Assembly (NCBI RefSeq): GCF_000382485.1
Contig: NZ_AORY01000004.1
Location: 434,001-498,000 of the forward strand
DNA from: Sphingomonas sp. Mn802worker
Lineage (GTDB): Bacteria > Pseudomonadota > Alphaproteobacteria > Sphingomonadales > Sphingomonadaceae
Reading direction: 5' to 3'
DNA: 64,000 nucleotides
The notes below the pieces were generated by a model. That model was not told the DNA's origin. It did not search any database and was given only the letters and a program-made list of their open reading frames with translations. Within the stretch, counting starts at the first letter, position 1. Each line of letters opens with the position of its first letter. The position numbers were made by a program, and so were the translations under genes. Below, piece by piece: positions 1 to 8,914 of the stretch.

Positions 1-2
1 AG

Positions 3-857
3 ATCGTGGCGGACATCGAACAAGCGGGCGGGGAAGCCTATGCAGTCGCCGCCGATGTGGGTGACGCCGAGGCGATGGCGCGGGTCGCGCGTCATGCGGT
101 GGCACGGTTCGGACGCATCGACACCTGGGTCAACAATGCCGGCGTCGCGATCTACGCCAAGCTGCTCGATACCCCGGTCGACGAGCATGAGCGGCTGTTC
201 CGCACCAACTATTTCGGTGTCGCCAACGGCTGTGTCGCCGCGGTGCCACACTTGCGTGAGCACGGCGGGGCGCTGATCACCGTCGCCTCGATCGCCGCGG
301 GGATGCCGAGCCCGCTGATGGGCGCCTATGCCGCGAGCAAGCATGCGGTGAAGGGCTATATCGATACGCTGCGCGCCGAGTTGTTGCAGGACGCCGCGCC
401 GATCTCGGTCACGCTGATCCAGCCGTCGGGCATCGACACGCCGGTCGCCGAGCATGCGAGCAACCACGTCGGCGGCAAGGCGCGCATCCCGCCCTTGGTG
501 TACGATCCGGTGCTGGTGACGGAAGCGATCCTCGATGCGGCGACCCGTCCGACGCGCGGCGTGACGGTGGGCGGCGCGGGGAAGATGCAGATGCTCTTCG
601 CGCAACACGCGCCCGCCCTGTTCGACCGTGTGGCCGCGTTGGGTTCCGCAATGTTCATCGACCCGACGCGCAATCAGCCGCGGCCGGACGATCTGTTCGC
701 CCAGGCGCATGACGGCGTGGAGCGATCGCGCGATCAGACGGGGAAGGGATTCAGCGTTTACACCTCGGCCGCACGGCACCCGGTGGCGGCGCTGGCCATC
801 GGCGCGGCGCTGGCGGGGACAGCGGCAGGGCTGTGGCGGCATCGTCGCGCGGCGTGA
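3..857 (+). CDS. SDR family oxidoreductase, 5' end cut by window
   Basis: Short-chain dehydrogenase/reductase missing its N-terminus. The frame is open from the first bases, and the nucleotide-binding TGxxxGIG motif that should come first lies outside the window. What remains shows the NNAG motif (about residue 43 of the visible part), the catalytic Ser in ITVASIAAG and the YAASK catalytic Tyr/Lys pair. The C-terminal 80 or so residues are longer than a minimal SDR and end in a hydrophobic stretch (AALAIGAALAGTAAG) followed by HRRAA, so a single membrane anchor is likely. This resembles the 300-340 aa SDRs of sphingomonads that act on unknown substrates. It ends at a strong hairpin facing sdhA. 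The substrate cannot be inferred. Confidence 0.85.
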   Translation: MVADIEQAGGEAYAVAADVGDAEAMARVARHAVARFGRIDTWVNNAGVAIYAKLLDTPVDEHERLFRTNYFGVANGCVAAVPHLREHGGALITVASIAAGMPSPLMGAYAASKHAVKGYIDTLRAELLQDAAPISVTLIQPSGIDTPVAEHASNHVGGKARIPPLVYDPVLVTEAILDAATRPTRGVTVGGAGKMQMLFAQHAPALFDRVAALGSAMFIDPTRNQPRPDDLFAQAHDGVERSRDQTGKGFSVYTSAARHPVAALAIGAALAGTAAGLWRHRRAA

Positions 858-867
858 TTCAACAAGA

Positions 868-894
868 AACCCGCCGGAGGTCATCCGGCGGGTT
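868..894. terminator. Bidirectional hairpin terminator between SDR gene and sdhA
   Basis: Perfect 11-bp inverted repeat: AACCCGCCGGA at 868-878, five-base loop, and its exact complement at 884-894. It lies between two convergent genes, 11 bases after the SDR stop and 26 bases before the sdhA stop. A on one side and T on the other make it a plausible intrinsic terminator for both strands. Confidence 0.75.
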
Positions 895-920
895 CCTGTC
901 AGTCGAACCTGATCGACGCC

Positions 921-2720
921 TTAGTAGACGCGCTTCTTCGGCTTGATGTATTCGATGTCGTCGGTCAGCGAATAGTCGTGCACCGGGCGATAGTCGATCG
1001 CGACCTGTCCACCCTTGCCGCCCCAGCCGTCGAAGGTGGCGATGGTGTGCTTCATCCAGTTCGCGTCGTCGCGATCGGGGAAGTCCTCGTGCATGTGCGC
1101 GCCGCGCGACTCCTTGCGGTTGTCGGCCGAGCGCATCGTGACGACCGCCTGCGACAGCAGATTGTCGAGCTCGAGCGTTTCGACGAGATCGGTGTTCCAG
1201 ATCAGCGAGCGATCCTTGACCGACACGTCGCCGATCGAGGTGTAGACCTGATCGATCTTCTCGACACCCTCGGCGAGCAAAGCGGTGTCGCGGAACACCG
1301 CGCAATGCTTCTGCATCGTCCGCTGCATCTCACGACGGATGTGCGCGGTCGGGGTCGAGCCGGCGGCGTTGCGGAAGGTGTCAAGGCGGGTCAGCGCCAT
1401 CTCCTCCGAACCCTTGGGCAGCGGATTGTGCGTGGTGTTTGGCTTCAGGATATCCTTGATCCTGAGACCCGTCGCGCGGCCGAACACGACCAGATCGATC
1501 AGGCTGTTCGAGCCGAGACGGTTGGCGCCGTGGACCGAGACGCATGCCGCCTCGCCGACCGCGAACAGACCGGGCACGACCGCGTCGGGGTTGCCGTCAC
1601 GAAGGTTGACGACCTCGCCGTGATAGTTGGTCGGGATGCCGCCCATGTTGTAGTGGACTGTCGGCGTAACGGGCAACGGCTGGCGCGTCAGGTCGACGCC
1701 GGCGAAGATCTTGCCCGTCTCGGTGATGCCGGGCAGCCGCTCGTGCAGCACCTTGGGATCGATGTGGTCAAGGTGGAGGTAGATGTGATCGCCGTTCGGA
1801 CCGACGCCGCGGCCCTCGCGCATCTCCGCCGCCATCGAGCGTGCGACGACGTCGCGGCTGGCGAGGTCCTTCGCGCTCGGCGCATAACGCTCCATGAAGC
1901 GCTCACCCTCGGAGTTGGTCAGATACCCGCCTTCGCCGCGCGCGCCCTCGGTGATGAGCACACCCGCGCCGTAGATGCCGGTCGGGTGGAATTGCACGAA
2001 CTCCATGTCCTGCAAGGGGAGACCCGCGCGCAGCACCATCGCGTTGCCGTCACCGGTGCAGGTGTGTGCCGACGTGGCGGAGAAGTAGCAGCGCCCGTAA
2101 CCACCGGTCGCCAGCACGACATTGTGCGCGCGGAAACGGTGGATCGAGCCGTCTTCCATGCAGAGCGCGATGACGCCGCGGCAGACGCCGTTCTCCATGA
2201 TCAGGTCGAGCGCGAAATATTCGACGTAGAAGTCGGCGTCGTACTTGAGCGACTGCTGGTACAGCGCGTGGAGCATCGCGTGACCGGTACGGTCGGCGGC
2301 GGCGCAGGTGCGCTGAACCGGGGGGCCTTCGCCCATGTTCTGCATGTGGCCGCCGAACGGGCGCTGGTAGATCGTGCCGTTGTCGTTGCGGCTGAACGGC
2401 ACACCGGCGTGCTCAAGCTCGTACACCGCCTGCGGTGCTTCGCGCACCATGTATTCGATCGCGTCCTGGTCGCCAAGCCAGTCGGAGCCCTTGACGGTGT
2501 CGAACATGTGCCACGACCAGTGATCGGGCGAGTTGTTGCCGAGCGATGCTGCGATGCCGCCCTGCGCGGCGACCGTGTGGCTTCGCGTCGGGAAGACCTT
2601 GGTGATGCAGGCGGTCTTGAGGCCGCTTTCCGCGATCCCCATCGTCGCGCGCAGGCCCGAGCCGCCCGCGCCGACGACAACGGCGTCATAGGTGTGGTCG
2701 ATGATCTGATAGGCAGCCAT
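921..2720 (-). CDS. sdhA: Succinate dehydrogenase flavoprotein subunit
   Basis: Catalytic FAD subunit of complex II; oxidises succinate to fumarate on the cytoplasmic face of the inner membrane and passes electrons to SdhB. The 599 aa length is normal. The FAD-binding GAGGSG lies at residues 17-22, the covalent-FAD histidine is His48 in SHTVAAQGG, and the substrate/FAD region [13 protein letters not shown] is present near residue 400. The ATG overlaps the sdhD stop as TAATG, so translation is probably coupled. The gene order is sdhC-sdhD-sdhA and the operon then meets a terminator; no sdhB follows in this window. Confidence 0.97.
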   Translation of the reverse strand: MAAYQIIDHTYDAVVVGAGGSGLRATMGIAESGLKTACITKVFPTRSHTVAAQGGIAASLGNNSPDHWSWHMFDTVKGSDWLGDQDAIEYMVREAPQAVYELEHAGVPFSRNDNGTIYQRPFGGHMQNMGEGPPVQRTCAAADRTGHAMLHALYQQSLKYDADFYVEYFALDLIMENGVCRGVIALCMEDGSIHRFRAHNVVLATGGYGRCYFSATSAHTCTGDGNAMVLRAGLPLQDMEFVQFHPTGIYGAGVLITEGARGEGGYLTNSEGERFMERYAPSAKDLASRDVVARSMAAEMREGRGVGPNGDHIYLHLDHIDPKVLHERLPGITETGKIFAGVDLTRQPLPVTPTVHYNMGGIPTNYHGEVVNLRDGNPDAVVPGLFAVGEAACVSVHGANRLGSNSLIDLVVFGRATGLRIKDILKPNTTHNPLPKGSEEMALTRLDTFRNAAGSTPTAHIRREMQRTMQKHCAVFRDTALLAEGVEKIDQVYTSIGDVSVKDRSLIWNTDLVETLELDNLLSQAVVTMRSADNRKESRGAHMHEDFPDRDDANWMKHTIATFDGWGGKGGQVAIDYRPVHDYSLTDDIEYIKPKKRVY

Positions 2721-3097
2721 TACTGCGCGGCTCCGAAGGCGATCTTGAGGATGGAGAAGATGGCGACGCCCGCGATGGCGGCGGCATACACGTTGAGCAG
2801 CACGATCGACACGAAGCGGCTCTGCATCCGTGCATAGTCCTCAATCGCGACCTGCAACCCTAAGCGGAAGTGGTACACGACCGACACGATCAGCAGCAGC
2901 ATCGGGATCGCCGCCCAGGCCGAACCGAGCCACAGCCGCACGGTCGCGAAATCATACGCCGGCAGCATCGCCAGCGAGGCAAGCAGCCACACCATCAGCA
3001 GCAGGTTGGTGCCCGCGGTCAGTTTCTGGTGCCACCAGTGATGCACACCCTCGTGCGCGCTGCCGTAACCGCGGACGCGGCCGAGTTCGGTGCTCAT
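2720..3097 (-). CDS. sdhD: Succinate dehydrogenase membrane anchor subunit SdhD
   Basis: Cytochrome b-type membrane anchor of complex II, 125 aa. Three hydrophobic segments are visible (around residues 29-48, 58-78 and 98-118). The N-terminal [19 protein letters not shown] matches the family pattern G.A..G..HWW.QR, and the heme-ligand type region [16 protein letters not shown] is present. The start at 3097 was chosen because it begins the conserved [13 protein letters not shown] sequence and overlaps the sdhC stop as TAATG; a longer frame upstream encodes nothing family-like. Translationally coupled on both sides. Confidence 0.93.
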   Translation of the reverse strand: MSTELGRVRGYGSAHEGVHHWWHQKLTAGTNLLLMVWLLASLAMLPAYDFATVRLWLGSAWAAIPMLLLIVSVVYHFRLGLQVAIEDYARMQSRFVSIVLLNVYAAAIAGVAIFSILKIAFGAAQ

Positions 3098-3531
3098 TAC
3101 TTCAACCCCAGCCAGAGCCAGAACAGGACCGTCATGACGATCGAGAAGACGAAGGTCATTCGCGCGAACAACTGGTTGGTCTTCAGCTCGAACGCGGCGC
3201 CCGTGTCCATGACGAGGTGGCGGATGCCGCTCGCCAGATGCTGGAACACCGACCAGGTCAGCCCGATGCCGACGACGTAGCCGATGACGTTCAGGTGTCC
3301 GGCCGAGGTGGCGAACACGTCGCGGAACGTCGCATAGGCATGCTCGCCCGCGGCGATCGCGGCGAGCCACCACACCAGCAGGATCGCGCCCACCGTCGCC
3401 ATCGCCGCACCGGTCGCGCGGTGCGTGATCGAGGTCAGCATCGCGGGGCTGAAACGGTAATGAAATTGCATCGGGCCCGTGAAGAGGTGCGGGCTCCTCG
3501 GGCGGGATCGGGGGGCGGGTCGGCTGGCCAA
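3097..3531 (-). CDS. sdhC: Succinate dehydrogenase cytochrome b556 subunit SdhC
   Basis: First gene of the sdhCDA operon, the b-type cytochrome anchor that with SdhD holds the ubiquinone site and heme b. The 144 aa product carries the family N-terminal RPRSPHL motif, then SITHRATG, three membrane spans and the heme-ligand region FQHLASGIRHLVMD near residue 100. I chose the TTG at 3531 because it keeps the conserved RPxSPHL segment and has AAAGGA about 9 bases upstream; the next ATG (MQFHYRF) would cut this segment off. Confidence 0.92.
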   Translation of the reverse strand: MASRPAPRSRPRSPHLFTGPMQFHYRFSPAMLTSITHRATGAAMATVGAILLVWWLAAIAAGEHAYATFRDVFATSAGHLNVIGYVVGIGLTWSVFQHLASGIRHLVMDTGAAFELKTNQLFARMTFVFSIVMTVLFWLWLGLK

Positions 3532-3605
3532 CGTCGGTTCCTTTCAGTCAGATGCCCTTAACCGCCATGCCGCGCGATGCAAGGGTGGCGGCACGTCCGG
3601 CACGT

Positions 3606-3622
3606 CTAACGCGGCATTAACC
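3606..3622 (+). promoter_or_regulatory. Candidate CtrA-binding box upstream of the chemoreceptor gene
   Basis: CTAA, seven bases, then TTAACC. This matches the CtrA consensus TTAA-N7-TTAA(C) with one mismatch in the first half. A further TTAACC half-site lies at 3558-3563. The box sits 23-39 bases before the chemoreceptor ATG and about 75 bases upstream of the sdhC start on the other strand, so either gene could be the target. Motif match only. Confidence 0.35.
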
Positions 3623-3644
3623 GGTTCGCGGTACACGCAGGGCC

Positions 3645-5021
3645 ATGACCTTCATGACGCAGCGCCTAGAGCCGATCGATCTGCCGACCCCGGGTTCGAT
3701 CGCGGCGAAACTGGACTTGGCCGCGCGGTTCCGCGTGTTCGATGCCGACGGCCGGCTGGCGGCGATGAGCCGCGCGACGTGGGAGGCGATCGCGCCCGAT
3801 GTTGTCGCGATCTCGACCGCTTACTGGAACCAGTGGCAGCGCTGTTTCGAAAGCGGCAAGGTGTGGGCGCCACACGACACCGAGCGGATGATCGAGCTGG
3901 GCTGCGCGTTCCTGGAAAGCCGCTTCCTGCGCACACGCGAGCGCGGCTGGGTCGAATCGATCGAGCGTTCGGTGGCCTCCGCCTATGCCGCCGACGTGAC
4001 GCCGATGGCGCTGTTGTCGATGATCAGCGCGAGCGACCGCGCCGCGCTCGACAGCCTGATGGGCCGGGTGCCCGCGGGTGACGCGCGGTTGGCCGAATTG
4101 GTCGACACGTTGATGCGGCTGTCGGCGCTGGAAGGCGAGATCACCGTCGAGCTCTACGCCGCGTTTCGCGAGCATAGCGCGCAGATGGCGCGCGACCGGC
4201 TGGCAGTCGAGTTCCGTGACGGCATCGCGGTGACGGTCGAGGCGGCGACGCAGAACGGTGACGGGCTGCGCCAGCAGGCGGCGGGTGCGTCGGCCTCGGC
4301 GCGCGGAATGCTGGGCAAGGCGAGCGAGGTCGCGGCGGCGGCGGAGCAATCAGCAGTGGCGATGCGCGATGCCGCGTCGACCGCGGCCGGGCTGATCCGC
4401 GCGATCGAGGACGCACGCGTCGAGGTGGAGGCAGCGGCCGAGATCGCGACCAAGGCAGGGCGGCAGGCGGGCGACGCGGTGAGCGTGTCCGAGGCGCTGA
4501 GCGAACATGCGAAATCGATCGAATCGATCCTGGGGCTGATCCGCGACATCGCGGGGCAGACCAACCTGCTTGCGCTGAACGCCACGATCGAGGCGGCACG
4601 CGCAGGTGACGCCGGGCGCGGCTTCGCGGTGGTGGCGCAGGAGGTGAAGAGCCTCGCCAATCAGACCGCGCGCGCAACCGATGATATCGCGGGCAAGATC
4701 GCTGCGATCCAAACCGCGACGCGCACGACGGTCGATACCTCCGCCTCGATCCGCACCACCGTGCTGGAGGTGCAGGATTCGGCCACGCGTATCCGTCATG
4801 CGATGGAAGCGCAGGCGCATACGGTCACTGCGATCACCGCGGCGGTCGACGAAACCGCGCTTGCCGCCGATTCGATGTCCCACACGATCGCGGCGATCCG
4901 GTCGGATACGGAGGGCGTGGCGAGCGAGATCGACGCGTTGCAGGACGAGTTCGCGCATGTCGGCGCCCGGCTGGAAGCGCTGCGCGGGTCGGCGGAGGAG
5001 TTCGCGCGCAGCGTCGCCTGA
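3645..5021 (+). CDS. Soluble methyl-accepting chemotaxis protein, probable globin-like sensor
   Basis: Cytoplasmic chemoreceptor, 458 aa, with no signal peptide or membrane segment. The C-terminal half is a methyl-accepting coiled coil with the highly conserved hairpin tip ([20 protein letters not shown], residues 302-321) that contacts CheA/CheW. The N-terminal 190 residues are alpha-helical and resemble the protoglobin sensor of globin-coupled transducers (segment IAPDVVAIS at 49-57, then the [10 protein letters not shown] helix), but I cannot point to a convincing proximal heme histidine. The best guess is a soluble oxygen/redox or energy sensor of the HemAT/McpB type. Expressed alone, with a candidate CtrA box upstream. 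Confidence 0.88.
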   Translation: MTFMTQRLEPIDLPTPGSIAAKLDLAARFRVFDADGRLAAMSRATWEAIAPDVVAISTAYWNQWQRCFESGKVWAPHDTERMIELGCAFLESRFLRTRERGWVESIERSVASAYAADVTPMALLSMISASDRAALDSLMGRVPAGDARLAELVDTLMRLSALEGEITVELYAAFREHSAQMARDRLAVEFRDGIAVTVEAATQNGDGLRQQAAGASASARGMLGKASEVAAAAEQSAVAMRDAASTAAGLIRAIEDARVEVEAAAEIATKAGRQAGDAVSVSEALSEHAKSIESILGLIRDIAGQTNLLALNATIEAARAGDAGRGFAVVAQEVKSLANQTARATDDIAGKIAAIQTATRTTVDTSASIRTTVLEVQDSATRIRHAMEAQAHTVTAITAAVDETALAADSMSHTIAAIRSDTEGVASEIDALQDEFAHVGARLEALRGSAEEFARSVA

Positions 5022-5074
5022 CGCGCGGCGAGCGGCGTTGCTGCAATGGCGGCGGCGTCCTACAGCCGCGTGCC

Positions 5075-5785
5075 ATGAGCAACATTCTTCTCACCGGTTC
5101 GAGCCGCGGCATCGGCGCGGCGATCGCCGAGGCGTTGTTGAACGCGGGCCATCAGGTCGTCGGGCATGGCACGGCAAGCGGCGTGCCGGCCGACTTCGCC
5201 GATCCGAGCGCCCCGGACCGTTTGTGGGACACAGCGCTCGAGCGGCTGGACGGGCGCATCGACGTGCTGATCAACAATGCCGGCGTGTTCGAGTCCAATC
5301 CGCTCGACAGCGCCGATGACGCGTGGCTTTCGGGGTGGGAGCGGACGATGCAGGTCAATCTGACCGCCTCCGCCATCCTGTGCCGTCGCGCGGTCCTGCA
5401 CTGGCAAGAGGTGGGGCAGGAACAGGCGCCCGACGGACGGATTGTCAACGTCGCGAGCCGCGCGGCCTATCGCGGCGACAGTCCGGCGCACTGGCATTAT
5501 GCCGCGTCGAAGGCGGGGATGGTCGCGATGACCAAGACGATCGCGCGGGGTTATGCCGGCGAGGGCATTCTGGCGTTCGCGATCTGCCCGGGATTTACCA
5601 TGACGGGCATGGCCGAGGATTATCTCGCCAGCCGCGGCGGCGATAAGCTGCTCGCCGACATTCCGCTCGGACGGGTGGCGTCGCCCGAGGAAGTCGCAGA
5701 GACCGCGCGCTGGCTCGCGACCGACGCGCCGGCGTCGATGACGGGTGCGGTGATCGACGTGAACGGGGCGAGCTATGTCCGCTGA
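5075..5785 (+). CDS. SDR family oxidoreductase (3-oxoacyl-ACP reductase-like)
   Basis: Classical short-chain dehydrogenase, 236 aa. Cofactor motif TGSSRGIG at residues 7-14, NNAG at 67-70, catalytic Ser128, Tyr142 and Lys146 (YAASK). The C-terminal part (IPLGRVASPEEVAETARWL...) is typical of FabG-like reductases, but the actual substrate is unknown. Its end overlaps the prmA start by 11 bases, so the two are co-transcribed; the functional link to protein methylation is not obvious. Confidence 0.9.
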   Translation: MSNILLTGSSRGIGAAIAEALLNAGHQVVGHGTASGVPADFADPSAPDRLWDTALERLDGRIDVLINNAGVFESNPLDSADDAWLSGWERTMQVNLTASAILCRRAVLHWQEVGQEQAPDGRIVNVASRAAYRGDSPAHWHYAASKAGMVAMTKTIARGYAGEGILAFAICPGFTMTGMAEDYLASRGGDKLLADIPLGRVASPEEVAETARWLATDAPASMTGAVIDVNGASYVR

Positions 5786-6728
5786 GGAAGGCGCGATCGA
5801 CAGCTGGCGCGTCACGCTGCCGTGCACCCGCGCCGAGGCCGAGGCGATCGACGCCGCCGACGATCTGACGATCGACGCGGTGCTGATGACGACCGAGGAG
5901 GTCGAGGACGACCGCGAGCACTGGCGGCTCGACGCTTATTGCGAGTACGAGCCCGACGCCGCGATGATCGACGCGCTGCGGGCGTTGGTGCCGAGTGCGG
6001 CGGGCGTTGCGCCGATCGTCGAGCCGCTGACCGCGCAGGACTGGGTGACGATGAGCCAGGCGGGGCTGGAGCCGATCCGCGAGGGCCGCTTCGTCGTGCA
6101 TACCAGCGCGCATCCGATCGCGCCGCCCGAGGGTGGCCGCGCGTTCCTGATCGACGCGGGTCAGGCGTTCGGGACCGGGCACCATGCGACGACGGCGGGG
6201 TGTCTGGCGATGCTCGACGGATTGTCCGGGCGGACGTTCTCCAATGTCATCGACCTGGGCACCGGCACTGGGCTGCTCGCCTTTGCCGCGCAGCATCTGT
6301 GGCCAGCGGCGGCGATCACCGCGACCGACATCGATCCGGCGGCGATCGTGGTGACGCAAGAGAATGCGGCGGCGAACCGGGTGGCCGAGCTGCGGCTGCT
6401 GGTCGCCGACGGCGCGTTGAGCGACGAGATCGCGGCCCGCGCACCCTATGATCTGGTGATCGCCAACATCCTGGCCGGCCCGCTGATCTCGATGGCGCCG
6501 GAGGTGGCGGCGATCGCTGCCCCGGGCGCAGCGATCGTGCTGGCGGGATTGCTCGAAACGCAGCGTGCCGAGGTGGTGGCGGCATTCGAGGCGTGCGGGT
6601 GCGTGCTGGAAGCGGTCAATCGGCGTGGCGACTGGACGATCCTGCGACTGCGTGGCGGCGACGAGCGCTTCGTGCCGACGAAGCCGTTCGATCCGAAGGG
6701 TCGCGATGGCTGGGCGCTCGACCTGTAG
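5775..6728 (+). CDS. prmA: Ribosomal protein L11 methyltransferase
   Basis: SAM-dependent methyltransferase that trimethylates ribosomal protein L11, 317 aa. Family signatures are present: FGTGHHATT at 132-140, the SAM-binding DLGTGTGLLA at 160-169, the acidic DIDP loop at 185-188 and the ANILAGPL motif near residue 230. The start overlaps the upstream SDR gene by 11 bases. The stop is four bases from the convergent dedA stop. The C-terminal VPTKPFDPKGRDGWALDL extends a little past the usual methyltransferase end. Confidence 0.94.
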   Translation: MSAEEGAIDSWRVTLPCTRAEAEAIDAADDLTIDAVLMTTEEVEDDREHWRLDAYCEYEPDAAMIDALRALVPSAAGVAPIVEPLTAQDWVTMSQAGLEPIREGRFVVHTSAHPIAPPEGGRAFLIDAGQAFGTGHHATTAGCLAMLDGLSGRTFSNVIDLGTGTGLLAFAAQHLWPAAAITATDIDPAAIVVTQENAAANRVAELRLLVADGALSDEIAARAPYDLVIANILAGPLISMAPEVAAIAAPGAAIVLAGLLETQRAEVVAAFEACGCVLEAVNRRGDWTILRLRGGDERFVPTKPFDPKGRDGWALDL

Positions 6729-6732
6729 CGGG

Positions 6733-7335
6733 TTAGCGCCCGCGCGGGTGCCAAGTGACGACGCGGTAGAGGTAGACCAATACCGCGACGACCATCAGCG
6801 CGATGCCGACCGGGCCGACATATTTGTCGAGCTCTGCATAGCGCGTGCCGAGGTAATAGCCCGCGCCGCCCAGGATCACGTTCCAGATCGCCGAGCCGAG
6901 GAACGTCCATAGGCTAAAGCGCCACAAGGGCATCGCGGTCATGCCGGCGGGCAGCGAGATCATGGTGCGGAACGTCGGCATGAAGCGGAACACGAACACG
7001 ACCCAGCCGCCCTGCCGCTGAAAGAAGGTGTGGATGCGCTCAACATCGTCCCATTCGAGCGTCAGCCAGCGGCCGTGGCGTTCAACAAAGGGGCGGAAGC
7101 GCGTGTAGCCGAGCCGGCGGCCGACCTCGTACCAGAATAGGTTTCCGACCGTGGTGCCGGCGGTACCCCACAGCACCAGCGGCACCATCGCCATCTGCCC
7201 GCGCGCGACCGCGATCCCGCCCAGCCCCATGATCACCTCCGACGGGATCGGCGGAAAGATGTTCTCCAGCGCCATCAGCAGGAAGATGCCGAGGTAACCG
7301 CCCCAGGCGATCCAATCGAGGACGAGATCGGTCAC
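6733..7335 (-). CDS. DedA/SNARE-associated family membrane protein
   Basis: Inner-membrane protein of the DedA family, 200 aa. Shows the family motif ENIFPPIPSEVI near residues 24-35, the glycine-rich GTTVGNLFWYEVGRRLG segment and the conserved F.FRFMPTFRTMISLPAG motif near residue 115-130, with about five hydrophobic segments. DedA proteins act in undecaprenyl-phosphate or phospholipid flipping and envelope homeostasis. Start is GTG at 7335. Convergent with prmA. Confidence 0.9.
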   Translation of the reverse strand: MTDLVLDWIAWGGYLGIFLLMALENIFPPIPSEVIMGLGGIAVARGQMAMVPLVLWGTAGTTVGNLFWYEVGRRLGYTRFRPFVERHGRWLTLEWDDVERIHTFFQRQGGWVVFVFRFMPTFRTMISLPAGMTAMPLWRFSLWTFLGSAIWNVILGGAGYYLGTRYAELDKYVGPVGIALMVVAVLVYLYRVVTWHPRGR

Positions 7336-7381
7336 GGGCAGCGGCGTTCGGTCATGCGATCGGGCAACGGCCGCGCCGGCG

Positions 7382-8347
7382 TCAGCGTTCCGTTACACGC
7401 CGCTCGATCGCGTCCCAGATCATGCCCGCCACGTCGGTGCCGTCGAACCGTTCAATCGCGACGATGCCGGTCGGCGAGGTCACGTTGATCTCGGTCAGCC
7501 ACTCGCCGCCAATCACGTCGATGCCGACGAAGATCAGCCCGCGACGCTTCAACTCCGGGCCGAGTATATCGCAGATTTCGCGCTCGCGTGGCGTAAGCTC
7601 AGTCTTCTCGGCCGAACCGCCGACCGCGAGGTTGGAGCGGATTTCGCCGACGCCGGGCAAGCGGTTGATCGCGCCCGCGACCTCGCCGTCGACCAGCACG
7701 ATGCGTTTATCGCCCTTCGCCACGTCAGGCAGGAACGCCTGCACCATGTGCGGCTCGCGCCAGGTCTGGTTGAAGATTTCGAACAACGCGGACAGGTTGA
7801 GGCCATTTTCCTCGACCTTGAAGATCGCCTTGCCGCCGTTGCCGTGGAGCGGCTTGACCACGATCTGACCGTGTTTGCTGAAAAAGGCGCGCGCTTCCTC
7901 CAGGCTGCGGGTGACCAGCGTCGGCGGCATGAAGCGCGCATAGTCGAGCACGAACACCTTTTCGGGTGCGTTGCGGACGCTGGCGGGATCGTTGACGACG
8001 AGCGTACGGTCGGCGATCCGTTCGAGCAGGTGGGTCGCGGTGATGTAACCAAGATCGAACGGCGGGTCCTGCCGCATCAGCACCGCGTCGGCCTCGTCGC
8101 CGAGGTCGAGATTGACGGGATCACCGAAGCGGAAATGATCGCGCGCGCCCGGCGTGCTGGGTGGCTGGACGGTGACCGGATGCGCCTTCGCCCACAGCCG
8201 GCCATCGGACCAGTTCAGGTCCTCCGCCTGATAGTGGAACAGGCGGTGCCCGCGTGCCTGCGCGGAGAGCATCAGCGCGAAGGTTGAGTCGCCCGCGACG
8301 TTGATCTGGTCGAGCGGGTCCATCTGGACGGCGACGGTGAGCGACAT
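7382..8347 (-). CDS. gshB: Glutathione synthase
   Basis: ATP-grasp ligase joining gamma-glutamylcysteine to glycine, 321 aa, the usual length. N-terminal VAVQMDPLDQINVAGDSTFA is followed by the substrate segment MRQDPPFDLGYI, the ATP-binding VVKPLHGNGGKAIF near residue 155 and the C-terminal LTEINVTSPTGIVAIERF that binds metal and substrate. A strong ribosome site (GGAGGA, 5 bases before the ATG) supports the start. It follows rsmI and yraN on the same strand after a 140-base gap, and may have its own promoter there. Confidence 0.96.
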   Translation of the reverse strand: MSLTVAVQMDPLDQINVAGDSTFALMLSAQARGHRLFHYQAEDLNWSDGRLWAKAHPVTVQPPSTPGARDHFRFGDPVNLDLGDEADAVLMRQDPPFDLGYITATHLLERIADRTLVVNDPASVRNAPEKVFVLDYARFMPPTLVTRSLEEARAFFSKHGQIVVKPLHGNGGKAIFKVEENGLNLSALFEIFNQTWREPHMVQAFLPDVAKGDKRIVLVDGEVAGAINRLPGVGEIRSNLAVGGSAEKTELTPREREICDILGPELKRRGLIFVGIDVIGGEWLTEINVTSPTGIVAIERFDGTDVAGMIWDAIERRVTER

Positions 8348-8487
8348 GGTTCCTCCGGACAGCGTATCCGCTCCGACCTAGGCGCGGGGCAGGCGGTTGT
8401 CACCCGCGAGCGGCTGATCACGCGGGGAAGGTCGCGAACGTCACCCCGCTGCGCATGGGTGTGCGGAGGCGACACAGCCGGGTTCGC

Positions 8488-8868
8488 TCAACCAATCCAG
8501 GCGTTCTCGATGTGGCGCGGGCGTGTGCCCGGTGCGAGCAGGATCACGTCGACGCGGATGTCGTCGCCCGGCCCGGCATAATGCGGCATCAGCACCTCCG
8601 CCGCGGCGGCAACGCGCGCGAGCCGGCGCTGGTCGATCGCGTGGTCGAGCTCGGCGGCGGTGCGGCGCATCTTCACCTCGACGAACGCGATCAGGTTGCC
8701 GCGGCGCGCGACCAGATCGACCTCGCCCGCGGGCGTGCGGACGCGGCGGTCGAGGATGCGCCAGCCCTTCAGTCGCAGCCACCATGCCGCCAGCCGCTCG
8801 CCACGCCGCCCGCTCGTCTCCGCCGCGCGGCGTTGATCGGGGGAGCGTGCGGGGGCGGGGCGCGGCAT
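8488..8868 (-). CDS. yraN: YraN family (UPF0102) endonuclease-fold protein
   Basis: 126 aa protein with the UPF0102 signature: RRGERLAAWWLRLKGW, then GEVDLVARRGNLIAFVEVK near residues 47-65, which keeps the D...EVK residues of a Holliday-junction-resolvase-like nuclease fold. Biological role is unknown. AGGA precedes the ATG. It lies 46 bases after rsmI on the same strand, reproducing the common yraL(rsmI)-yraM(lppC)-yraN neighbourhood. Confidence 0.92.
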   Translation of the reverse strand: MPRPAPARSPDQRRAAETSGRRGERLAAWWLRLKGWRILDRRVRTPAGEVDLVARRGNLIAFVEVKMRRTAAELDHAIDQRRLARVAAAAEVLMPHYAGPGDDIRVDVILLAPGTRPRHIENAWIG

Positions 8869-8914
8869 GGCGCGATCCTGCGCGGGGTGGGCGACCGGCG
8901 CAAGCCGGATCGGG

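Noticed and set aside
978..2837. A 619 aa open frame opposite sdhA
   Set aside because: It is the antisense of a certain gene, lies in high-GC DNA where such frames are common, and its sequence is low-complexity with Arg/Val/Ala bias and no domain.
6728..6743. Short G/C hairpin between prmA and dedA
   Set aside because: A five-base stem with no T-run.
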